Of a stretch of DNA of 64,000 nucleotides, positions 11,945 through 21,494 are shown piece by piece. The stretch's first letter is position 1. The number at the start of each line of letters is the position of its first letter. The DNA comes from Heterobasidion occidentale (lineage: Eukaryota; Basidiomycota; Agaricomycetes; Russulales; Bondarzewiaceae), in the NCBI GenBank assembly GCA_039111635.1, contig JBCAQO010000003.1, positions 2,790,001 through 2,854,000 of the forward strand. The letters are read 5' to 3'. The position numbers and the translations under genes are program-made. A model generated the notes under the pieces. The model was given only the letters and a program-made list of their open reading frames with translations. It did not search any database and was not told the DNA's origin.

Positions 11945-13253
11945 CTTTTATCCCTACTCTATTCAAGCTGGATCCCCAGCAGAGACAGCTCTTTCTCTCA
12001 TCAGTCAACAACATTTTAGCAATCGCCAACAGGGTAAACCTAACGGCGACCCCAGCAGCGACTCCTCAAGTAAGAGTAAACCACCCCGGAGCTATAGAAG
12101 TCGCAAGACACCGGAACCCAGGAAAGGTTTATTCAGGAATAGCCACACTCAGGCTACAACAAGCACCCGAAATATTTATAGACCTCCTTAAAACTGGATA
12201 TAGATTTTCCAGGATTTGCTTCGTCAACGAACCAAAGACACCGTTCACCCTCACAGACAACGGAGAGCCCGACGTCATCAGAGCAAGGAACTGCGTCAAG
12301 ATACATGACGGAAGACCAGACGATTTCCCCGTCGCCGTTATCCCCGATCTCAGAAGAACCATCGCAAGGAATATCGACACAGACGGAATCAGAGCGGAAC
12401 TCGTCAAGACCAAGGAGAACAGAGACCACGTCTCAATCCTCATCCACTGGACCTTCTCCTCAACCTAGGAAGACACACTGGAAGCTCCTAACTCCCCACC
12501 AGTCCGAACAGAAATTGAAGGAATTGTTTTTATTGTCAGAAGAGGAGAGTTCGCCCACAAAACTTATCATCTCCGCACCCTCATCTCGGGACACACATTC
12601 TCCGAGATCATCCAGCTCATCGACCAAATTGATATTTCCATCAACGAAATTATCAAAAGGGACCCAGACTTACAGGAAGCATTACAAGCTGGAAGAAGAC
12701 AGGCAGTACCCTTCTTCTTCAAAGAATAAAGAACCACGGATGAAGTCGCAGCGGGATACCCTCCCGGCTACTGAACGGACCCAGCAGAAGTCTACGGAGA
12801 TTTACCCGAAGACGTCGACAAGGATCAACTTTATTACGACGAAAGGAAAGAACACTTCTACTACGCGGGAATCCTCACCGGATTCTTCAAACAACAAGGA
12901 AAGAGCGAATACGAATACGCGGCTTGGGGGGGAGAAACCGTCCACGCAGGACCCGACCTACACCTCATTAAGATCAAGGACTACATCGCGAGAAAGACCT
13001 TCGACAAGCCTGAATCACCGACAAATAGGCATCGTGACTCGCCAAGACCGCACATACATACTCTACCCAGAGAAACAGCCAGTGGAAGTTGAATCTCTAG
13101 AAGAAACACGCCCGCTACATCCCCCTTACAAGAAACCACTCCCAAGAAGACTTCCGAGCCCCAACACCGGAGTTTGTCCCCGAACCGGAGTATTTTGAAG
13201 CACCAAGTGGAAATCTGGAACCACCTAACGATCCAGAGCCCTCGCCCGATACA
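11938..13253 (+). pseudogene. Leader coding frame upstream of gag in C (Met-free)
   Basis: The frame starting at 11938 reads as ordinary protein (SSFIPTLFKLDPQQRQLFLS, IATLRLQQAPEIFIDLLKTG, DGRPDDFPVAVIPDL, FAHKTYHLRTLISGHTFSEI, FYYAGILTGFFKQQGKSEY) without any Met. It carries TAG at 12466, TAA at 12727 and TGA at 13090, all shared with D, plus a private TGA at 12772. In D the frame runs on into gag (PTPEFVPEPEYFEAPSGN); in C a lost C in a C-run near 13140 breaks the phase. C-D differences fall mostly at its third codon positions. Family not recognised; possibly an N-terminal Gag domain. An overlapping Ser-rich frame (12305-13198) is probably a shadow. Confidence 0.6.
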
Positions 13254-14273
13254 ATGTCGGCAGATACTGGAAGTAATGAGTCCAAGGGACCAGCTATGGC
13301 CAAACCCACCACCTTCAATGGAAACAGAAAACGAACCGAGCAATTCCTCCACGAAATCGATCTGATGTTCCTGGCTAGGAAGAAGGATTATGCGAACGAA
13401 TTTGCCAAGATCGCTTACGCTCTATCGTATATGAAGGAAGGCTCAGCAGGGATATGGGCAAGAAACTTTACTCAGGCCAGGAACACGCTGAAGGATTGGA
13501 ACAGATACACTTGGGCAGACACGGTCGGCTTCACATCCGTCCGTAAAAAGATAGCCACCGACTTCGAGGAGTTCAACAAAGAAGCCGATGCTCGCGACAA
13601 ACTGGCCCGAGTCAATCAGGGAAAAGAATCGTTTAACACCTACCTTCAGCTGTTTGAACAACTCGCGGCGCTTGCCGGTGTAGACGGAGAAACCAAGAAG
13701 ACCCATTTCCTGCGAGGACTCAAGTGGGAGCTGGCAAAGGGAATTTATGAAAATCCCTCTACAGACGGGACGTGGGAAGAACTGGTCGAGAAGGCCAAAA
13801 AACACGAAAGAATGCGCATCGCAAGGGATAGAGCATACGACCTCCGAAAAGGAAAATTCCAAATCTACACTCCGCGTACTTTTTACGACGAGAGGGCACC
13901 CCCACGGCACGATAGGGAGCCCCAATACGAACCTATGGATGTAGATGCAGCGGAAATGGAGGCCGACGCTGTCCGAACTCGCTTCAAGAAGCTTACCCCG
14001 GCAGAGAGAGATCGACTTGCCAAAGAAGGCAAGTGCTTCTTTTGCAAGAAGCCCGGGCATATGGCGCGCAACTGTCCTTCTCGACCCAAGAGAAGATTCC
14101 AACCCCCTCGTCGCAGACCTGTGCGCGAAGCAGAAATGGACGAAGGACAATTCGACGATGAAGACGTCGAAGAAGGAAAAAACAGAGTCAACCACATCCG
14201 CCAGATGATGATGGGACTCAGCATGGAAGAAATCGAGGAAGTTCGAGCCTTTAGCGACTCGAAGAATTTTTAA
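13254..14273 (+). CDS. Gag polyprotein of element C
   Basis: 339 codons from ATG 13254. The capsid-like part (FNGNRKRTEQFLHEIDLMF, YALSYMKEGSAGIWARNF, FLRGLKWELAKGIYE) is followed by a CCHC zinc knuckle (CFFCKKPGHMARNC), an Arg-rich stretch and an acidic tail. This is the usual Ty3/Gypsy layout for the structural protein that builds the virus-like particle and binds RNA. It is intact and nearly identical to gag of D. The coding frame of D continues upstream of this ATG, so the true N-terminus may lie earlier. It ends with TAA; protease is in another frame. Confidence 0.88.
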   Translation: MSADTGSNESKGPAMAKPTTFNGNRKRTEQFLHEIDLMFLARKKDYANEFAKIAYALSYMKEGSAGIWARNFTQARNTLKDWNRYTWADTVGFTSVRKKIATDFEEFNKEADARDKLARVNQGKESFNTYLQLFEQLAALAGVDGETKKTHFLRGLKWELAKGIYENPSTDGTWEELVEKAKKHERMRIARDRAYDLRKGKFQIYTPRTFYDERAPPRHDREPQYEPMDVDAAEMEADAVRTRFKKLTPAERDRLAKEGKCFFCKKPGHMARNCPSRPKRRFQPPRRRPVREAEMDEGQFDDEDVEEGKNRVNHIRQMMMGLSMEEIEEVRAFSDSKNF

Positions 14274-14296
14274 GGCCTCTCCCATCGGCAGCGGAT

Positions 14297-15019
14297 GTGG
14301 AGAGTAGAATTCTTGCAGGAAATTGGTATGCTCCTCTGGCCAGTAAAGATGCTGACCAAGAGCATGGACATCCAGATGTATTGTATCTTTCGGAAATGAA
14401 ATCACATGGTGCACCATCACTCCGACTCGAGACAATGCTCATAGGCAAGAATAGAAAAGCTGCTACGCAGGCACTAGTGGACAGTGGAGCCACTGGAATC
14501 TTCATGCACCCTCGCTTCGTAGAAGCGCATCGAATTACTACACACAAAACCCCCACCCCTATCCCAGTCAGTACGGTCCAGAACACCGAGTTCAAGGGAG
14601 GACCTATTACACAATTCGCCAACCTCAAACTACAGGTTCTAGGCGAAAAAGGGGGGTCGCATACAGAATCAGCAAGATTCTATATCGCGGAAATAGGAAA
14701 AGAAGACGTCATTTTAGGAACCGACTGGTTATTAGAACATAACCCAGAAGTTGACTGGCATGCCTACGGGCTACACTTTACCAGATGCCCGCCCTCCTGC
14801 CAAATAAAAGGAGGACCGGTAAAAGCCAGAAGAGCTACAAGAAAACAGGACGTCCTAAACCAAGCATACGGCGCATGGAAACAGTACCGCAAACGGGCGA
14901 CTACTCAATACCAGTGCAAAAGCCGGGAAAAGCAGTACCAGGCCGGAAAGTGGGAAACACCACAGTACCACATCTGCGGACAATACCTACAAGTCCGGAG
15001 TTCACAACTCGAAGGTTGA
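14297..15019 (+). CDS. Retroviral-type aspartic protease region of C
   Basis: Contains the catalytic motif LVDSGATGIFMHP and later ILGTDWLLEHNPEVDWH, the hallmarks of the Ty3/Gypsy protease that processes Gag-Pol. The frame lacks an ATG at its start and is in a different phase from both gag (before) and RT (after), so expression would need frameshifting, or two indels have occurred. In D the same domain is cut by an indel next to the KEDV motif. C-terminal residues past about 14785 overlap the RT frame. Confidence 0.78.
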   Translation: MESRILAGNWYAPLASKDADQEHGHPDVLYLSEMKSHGAPSLRLETMLIGKNRKAATQALVDSGATGIFMHPRFVEAHRITTHKTPTPIPVSTVQNTEFKGGPITQFANLKLQVLGEKGGSHTESARFYIAEIGKEDVILGTDWLLEHNPEVDWHAYGLHFTRCPPSCQIKGGPVKARRATRKQDVLNQAYGAWKQYRKRATTQYQCKSREKQYQAGKWETPQYHICGQYLQVRSSQLEG

Positions 15020-18000
15020 ATGCCGAACGTCTGAAGGCCCAAACCAGAAATTATAAGGTTCCGACATGGGCTGAAGAAGACGTTCCGGAGGACGGTGACG
15101 GACTTCCGGCACTTCCCTCCAAGGATCTTGAAGAAGATGGAGTCTATCTCGTTAGATGCCTGGATACGGGAACATTATAGGCACTGGAATTATACAACGA
15201 CTCTGAAGAAGGCGTTGATATACATCGCGCCGAAACCACGGAACTTCCATATGCCAACACACTGGCTCAAGGAAACAAACCCGCCAAAGCACCGACAGGG
15301 AAACAAACAAAGCACACCAACTCGCAAAGACTTGCAGAAGAAGCTGCTAAAGGGAAACCCGAACTCTCCTTCGAAGAAATAGTGCCGAAGGAATACTGGA
15401 ATTATAGGAAGGTTTTCGAAGGTCGACCAAAGGGACAGCTACCGCTCTCTCGACCTTGGGATCACAAAATAGAGATCAAGGAAGGAATGGATCACTCGCT
15501 CAAACCCAAATTATACAGTCTTAGCCCGGGCGAGCAAGTGGAACTCAAGAAATTCATAGACGAAAACCTCCAGAAAGGATTCATCAGAGAATCCAAATCG
15601 CACATGGCATCCCCATTCTTCTTCATCAAGAAAAAGAACGGGAAACTACGACCAGTAATGGATTATTGCAAACTCAATGAAATAACAATCAAGAACAAAT
15701 ACCCTTTGCCGATTATTCAAGAATTACTGGACCTTCTAGCCGAAGCTGTATACTTTTCACTAATGGATGTCGATACAGGATATAACAACGTACGCATGAA
15801 AGAAGGAAGCGAGAAACTAGCCGCGTTCGTCACCAATTTAGGAATGTACGAACCTCTGGTGATGTTCTTTGGATTAACCAACTCGCCGGCAACATTCCAA
15901 ACCATGATGAATGCCCTCTTCAAAGACCTCATCTACGCCGGATTAGTGGCAATCTATATGGACGACATCCTAGTATTCTCTAAAACAATGGACGACCACA
16001 TCAGAACAGTTCGAAAGGTTTTACAGATCTTACAGGACAACGATCTGTATCTACAACCATCGAAATGCCACTTCCACAAAAAGAAAATCGACTATCTTGG
16101 ATATGTTATATCACACGGACATCTGGAAATGGACCCGATTAAAGTGGCCGGCATTATGGACTGGCCAACCCCTGGAAAAGTCAAGGAAGTGCAATCATTT
16201 CTAGGTTTTTGCAATTTTTATCGCAGGTTTATCAAAGATTACTCAAAGATAGCACGACCGCTATTTGAGTTAACACAGAAGGAACACACCTGGGATTGGA
16301 CACCAGCATGCGAAGAAGTGTTTCAAACGCTAAAACGAATATTTACAGAATCTCCGGTGCTCGTTATGCCAGACACAAGGAACCCGTTTCGCATTGAATG
16401 CGACGCTTCCGACTTTGCCACCGGAGCAGTTTTATCACAAATCGCCAAAGATGGAAAATGGCACCCATGTGCTTATATTTCCAAGTCGCTCTCACCAACA
16501 GAACGCAACTACCCAATCTATGATAAAGAGTTGCTAGCGGTCGTTTGAGCTTTTGAAGCTTGGCGACACTATTTGGAGGGCGCCGACCACCCGGTAGACG
16601 TCTGGACGGACCACAAGAACCTCGAATGGTTCCGTTCAAGCCAGAAACTAAACCGTCGACAAGCACGATGGTCACTCTACCTCTCGCGTTTCGACTACAA
16701 GTTGACGCACAAGGCAGGAGTCACCAATAAATCCGACGGTCTGTCACGGCGTCCAGACCATAAAAAGGGGGTGGAATTTGACAATTCAGGCGAAACACTC
16801 TTGGAACCCAAACTTTTCAATAACACGGAAAAGATCCGAAGACCTTTCGCAGAAATCAATGCCATTAATACAGACAACAGTTGGGACCCTCATCAAATAC
16901 TTCACATTAGGGCAACTGGACGAGGAGGCGTTACCATAATAGACGACAACCTCCGGAAACGAATCATTGAAGAAAACAGGAAAGACGAATGGCTATTAGA
17001 AACCCTAGCCAAGATTAAAACCTTAGGACCTCGAAACATGAAGAAAGGTTTACAAGAATGGAACGAAGAAGAAGGATTGGTCCTTCACCGAGGAAAAATA
17101 TATGTCCCCCGGAACGAACAGCTTTGTCAAGATATCATCAAACTAAACCATGACAACCTAGCAGCAGGACATCCAGGACAGAGAGGAACTCTAGCCTTAG
17201 TCGGACAGGAATTTACTTGGCCAGGAATATCAAACACAGTGCACCAATATGTGGAAGGATGCGCCATCTGTCAATCCACCAAAAATGACACACATCCTAC
17301 CATGGTACCATTACAACCAACAGAAATCCCAGATCGACCCTTCGGAACAATAACCATGGATTTTATTACAGATCTACCAGAATCAAACGGATACGACTCG
17401 CTACATGTAGTAACCGATCGATTCACCAAAACCGCAGTAATAACCCCATGCCTGAAAACCGTCGACTCTGATGGAACGGCCAAAATCTTGCTAGAAAACA
17501 CCTGGAGACGCTATGGACTGCCAGATAAAATCATATCGGACAGAGGAACCCAATTCGCTTCAAAAGTAGCGCAAGCCCTTCTCAAAGAATTAGGAATCAA
17601 ATCTGCTTTAAGCACAGCCTATCACCCGCAGACGGACGGCGCTACGGAACGAATGAATCAGGAGCTAGAACAATACCTAAGAGCATTTTGCAGCTCTTCA
17701 CAGGACGATTGGGCCGGATTAATCCCCTACGCAGAATATGCCCACAACACCCATCAGCACTCAGCCACGCAGAAGTCACCATTTGAACTTCTCCACGGAT
17801 ATCAACCACGGGCTTACCCAGCCATCATAGGAAACACGAATGTCCCCACCGCCGACGCTCGCCTCGAAGCTCTGCAACGTGCTAGGAAGGAAGCACAAGC
17901 CAGCCTCGAAATTGCAGCCGAAGCCATGAGGATCCAGCACGACCGTTTTGGAACGGACCTGCCACCTTTCAAGAAAGGAGATCAAGTATGGCTTGATGGG

Positions 18001-18789
18001 AAGAACATCCACACCGATCACCCATCAGAGAAACTGAGACCCAAACGCTTTGGGCCATTTGAAATCACTGACATCGTAGGAAATGTCAACTTCAGGTTGA
18101 AACTGCCCAACAGCTGGAAGCGCATTCACGACGTCTTCCATGCTAGTCGACTCATGCCCTACAAGGAAAACGAGGTCTATGGCCCGAACTACCCTAAACC
18201 GGCTCTGGACCTGATCGAAGGGCAAGAAGAATTCGAAGTCGAAGCCATTGTCGGAGCTAGGCGCTTCGGACGATGGAAGATCCTGCAGTACCTGATCAAA
18301 TGGAAGGGCTACCCGGAATCGGACAACTCTTGGGAAGCTGCGGCAAACGTCACTAACGCACAAGAAGCCATAAAGGACTTCTACCGCCGGCACCCTCGGG
18401 CAGTCAAAGGAATGGAAGCCTCCATTCTGGCCCTGGTGATCGAATTAGAACTCAACAGAGTAGCCAAAGAAGATCAAATCAGAAAGAAGCTCGAGAAGCA
18501 TCTGATCGGAAAGAAGCTTCTCGCTACAGGATTAGCTATCCCCCAGATCATGGAAGAGATCAACAAACAAATGACGCAGTTAAAGAGGCCGCCCCTGGTT
18601 CCTCGATCAAAAGTGCCACCACCGACGATCAACAATCGAGAAGCACAGCCAAAGAAGCCCAATATAGATTCGTCTCGATCAAAGCTGCAGCAGAAGCGAT
18701 CGGACAACTCTAATTGGCGGACTCAAGCATACCAGGAGCTACAAAAGCAGACCAACCGAGGATTGGCATGGCCAGGCAAACGACTATGA
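14785..18789 (+). pseudogene. pol of C: RT, RNase H, integrase, chromodomain
   Basis: One frame with only two stops: TAG 15178-15180 (CAG in D) and TGA 16546-16548 (CGA in D). RT: KKKNGKLRPVMDYCKLNE and AIYMDDILVFSK. RNase [28 protein letters not shown]. Integrase: zinc-binding HDNLAAGHPG and CAICQSTK, then the DDE core with [19 protein letters not shown] and [19 protein letters not shown] chromodomain (EFEVEAIVGARRFGRWKILQ, IKWKGYPESDNSWEAA) lies at about 18230-18380 and should direct integration to modified chromatin. The C-terminal tail has one GKKLLATG repeat unit that is expanded in element G. Confidence 0.92.
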
Positions 18790-18932
18790 CCCCTTTCGAC
18801 CCCACTCTATCCACAGTAGCCGTTTATACCGTCGTCGCGACTCTTGCTCTCACCGCTGTCTCCATCGCCATCGCCCTTGTCCTCGGATCCCTCCACGCCG
18901 CTGCCACCATTGGCATCTCCTCCGTCGTATAA
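18786..18932 (+). CDS. Small single-membrane-segment ORF overlapping pol stop
   Basis: 48 codons, starting at an ATG that overlaps the pol stop (ATGA, 18786-18789). Residues about 10-36 are a continuous hydrophobic stretch rich in Val, Ala, Leu and Ile (VAVYTVVATLALTAVS), a likely membrane helix. D has the same ORF at 26547-26693 with the same overlap; the differences read are two silent third-position changes and two Ile/Val exchanges. That pattern suggests a real protein, made by reinitiation after pol. No family recognised; it sits where env lies in errantiviruses but is far too small for a typical Env. Confidence 0.55.
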   Translation: MTPFDPTLSTVAVYTVVATLALTAVSIAIALVLGSLHAAATIGISSVV

Positions 18933-18935
18933 AAG
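18928..18935 (+). promoter_or_regulatory. TATA box upstream of accessory ORF in C
   Basis: TATAAAAG, 58 nt before the accessory ORF ATG at 18986 and conserved in D (26544-26551). The H, X and A elements also place a TATA box between pol and ORF3. Suggests a separate transcript for the accessory gene. Confidence 0.5.
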
Positions 18936-18985
18936 ACACCCTGCATCGGACGGAAACATTCCTCAGCATCCCAGCTACAACTCGA

Positions 18986-20642
18986 ATGTCCCTTGCCCCC
19001 ACACACCTCTTCCTACACAGCTCCCCCCGCTACATTCTCAGTAACATCAGAATGGCGTCCGCTACCACTTCTCCTCACGCCTCCAAACATCCTCCCCAAC
19101 CCCTTCATCCTCCGTACCATCTCCCCGCCCACTACCACACCCACGCTCATTGACGACACAGACTCGGATTACGACAGTGAGGATGACATCCCGTCAGAAG
19201 GCGTCCCAGTCGCCGACCCCCTTACGGAGTTCGTTATTCCCCGTTTCCCGGCTGAAATGCCGAACCCACACATCGCCATTCCCCCATTGGCCTTTGCCGT
19301 TCACAACGAAAACCCGCGCTTTCGGATCCGTGCTATACCCAATCCCCTTCACGACATCCGTCTCTACCAGGACCTGACGACGAACAATAGCATCTACCAC
19401 CTCACGCTCGCCGAGGACGAGGCCCCTATCATTCTGAACCAGCCTGGCTTGAGGAACCCTCGCGCCTTCCTTTTCTATTTGCAGCAGGCAGTCTGGGCGC
19501 AAGCCTATCAAGTGTTCTCTGGACCACTCAACCAGACCCAAGCCATCCTCCTCGCTAACCTCACCGTCACCTCCTATCGTATGAAAGGATTGATCAATCT
19601 CGCCGCCATCCGCAATGACATGGTCAATTTCCGACTGGGAGGGATATTCACCACCAGCTCCGTCCTCATACAGACGCACACCATACAAGCCTGGCTCGAC
19701 GTACTCGCTCGAATCCGCTACAAGGAGAACACGATCCGTTGGTTCCACTTCGCGGGGCATAATGGAGCGCGGCTAGAGATCGAAGAGTACGTCCCCAAAG
19801 GACTACTGCCGACCCACTCCTTCCCACTTAACAGTCGAGGGGTTCACCCCATTGCGTGCTACTGGCCCGGTGGATGTACCCCTGAGGATAACGTTAGGCC
19901 CTGGGTCATGACCAAACTGGATATACAGGAACAGGGGTTTCACCAGATTGACGTTGAGGAACCCATGACGGTCGATCCCCCGGCTAACACCGAACCTGAT
20001 CTCCCGGCGGCAGAACCCTTTCGGCCCACCGACGAAGAGACCGACGAATTCATGCGGCCCACCAGTCCCCCTTACGACCCCGAACAAGTCGTCCAGGATC
20101 GCCAGGTACTTCGGCCGCTACCGGTACCACCCCCGTCACCCCCTGCTGTGTCCCCATCCCCCCCCCTACTCGGCGACGACATCACCTGTCCTATCATTGT
20201 CGACGAAGCCTCCCCCCAGTCGCCGGACGTTCCTGTCGCAACTGAAGAAGGATGGCCTGCAGACGCACTGGACTCCGAAAACGTCTGGCCTAACCCGCCT
20301 ACTCTCCCGCCTTCTCCACCCACCGACCCCGCCACTCGTACCTGCTGGGAATGCGGACGCGCCGGCCATCTCGTCGTGGGATGTCCAATCACAGGCATTT
20401 GCCAGAGAACGGACGTTACGGCGCGCGGCTTTCTTCAAGACTATGACAGGCATCGCATGCAGTCCGCGCCCTTCGTCTACAGATGGATAGGACGGCTGAA
20501 GAATACGGATACCACAAGCAGGCGTTGGATCATTTAATCGACACCGCGAACTGGACCGGATACCCGCTCGGAACCTCCCCACCATCGACGAAGTTCACCA
20601 GAGGAGACCCCCCCTACCATTGGTGCCCCCGCCAAGCGCTGA
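18986..20642 (+). pseudogene. Accessory ORF of C: second zinc-knuckle protein
   Basis: Starts MSLAPTHLFLHSS at 18986. A small indel near 19085 shifts it to the frame that stays open to 20537; a further shift near 20465 separates the C-terminus seen in D. The product would be about 540 residues: a Ser/Thr/Pro-rich acidic start (DDTDSDYDSEDDIP), a globular middle (NSIYHLTLAEDEAPIILNQP, ENTIRWFHFAGHNGARLEIE), a long Pro-rich linker and a CCHC knuckle (CWECGRAGHLVVGC). A nucleic-acid-binding Gag-like role is inferred only from the knuckle. In C the last codons are cut by TGA where D has CGA. Confidence 0.65.
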
Positions 20643-20661
20643 AGACTTGTATAGAGAGGAG

Positions 20662-21494
20662 TGTTAGGACCGCGTCCTAACACGTGCTTCGCTCGTGAGG
20701 GATGGGCTGGTCAAGTGCTTCGGACTTGCTGCAGACTCGGATAGCTTTCCATGACTCCTTACCATTTACATGCTAACGCATGAACGCTGACCTCTGGTTC
20801 CTGATTCTTGATGTGGACAGACATTGGTTCCTGACCCCCATTCCTGGTTCTTGATCAATCGAAGATGTGGATAGACATTAGTGATCGGATTACTATATTT
20901 GGTTACATGGCAGGTCGATGAGGTATTCTAGCTTACGGATCTCGATCGTTTACTTCGGTACCTGAGAAGCGCACGGACCAGATCTTGATCCTGCCCTAGA
21001 CACTTCTGTACGTAAATAGCCGAGATGAGCTTCTAAGAAGCTCAGCTCGTTCACCTGTAATACACTCGATCTCTGCACTGCACCCGGCGTCTGGCTACCT
21101 TCCTAGCCCACGCTTCGTGATCTCTGTCAGATCTGAGAAACTCTTTGCACGGTCTGACGAAGCACTGGACTCGTCTCCCTTCCCTCCCCTCCCTCTACTC
21201 ATCCGCTTCTATACCGGGTTAGCTGCCTTCCGCGTTCTCAGTTGGACACCCCCTCGTGTCATCTGTTGGACAGGAGAAGATCATCCGGTTCCTCCTCATC
21301 ATCGAGAAGACCTCGAGGATCACCTTCTCAATCTCTTCGAGAACAAAGCCGACAGCGACCCCGAGTTCCTCGAAAGAGCCCAAAGACGATCTATTGTCTT
21401 CATCCATTGGAGTCTACGACTATACGAACCAGTGGAGGTTTAGCCTAGGGACCCCTTCGTGCATCGGTGCACGTGATAGGTCTCCGACCTAACA
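20662..21494 (+). repeat. 3' LTR of element C
   Basis: 833 bp, preceded by a short purine-rich tract (agagaggag, 20653-20661) that fits a second-strand primer. Starts with the TGTTAGGAC..GTCCTAACA palindrome. The presumed transcript start AGCTCGTTCA is at 21044-21053. Differs from the 5' LTR at scattered bases, including the 2-bp indel in the coding stretch. Confidence 0.93.
21117..21443 (+). other. Conserved coding stretch inside the C/D LTR
   Basis: Open for 108 codons here and at 24032-24358 and 33595-33921 (both minus, LTRs of D); broken by a 2-bp deletion in the 5' LTR of C. It lies downstream of the predicted transcript start, so it would be in the element RNA. The last 55 codons read as protein (EDLEDHLLNLFENKADSDP, AQRRSIVFIHWSLRLYEP). 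All substitutions I could read among the four LTRs in that part are silent. It has no ATG and ends at TAG 14 codons before the LTR end. It may be an exon spliced to the gag leader. Confidence 0.5.

Larger units (their letters stand above)
11101..21494 (+). mobile_element. Ty3/Gypsy element C (second family), near full length
   Basis: Two LTRs (832 and 833 bp) flank about 8.7 kb of internal sequence with leader, gag, protease, RT, RNase H, integrase, chromodomain, a small membrane-peptide ORF and a second zinc-knuckle ORF. The 5-bp target duplication gtgca is at 11096-11100 and 21495-21499, inside the RNase H region of H. Compared with copy D the frame is broken at a few places only (TAG at 15178, TGA at 16546, single-base indels), so insertion was fairly recent. 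Confidence 0.94.

Noticed and set aside
12305..13198. Long Ser/Thr-rich frame MTEDQTISPSP, open 297 codons in C and longer in D
   Set aside because: Its ATG is absent in D, and differences between C and D change its amino acids while being silent in the neighbouring frame. It is probably a shadow of the leader frame.
13443..14435. 330-codon minus-strand frame opposite gag of C (and 31040-31846 plus in D)
   Set aside because: Antisense shadow of gag caused by its codon usage; no protein-like features and no start context.
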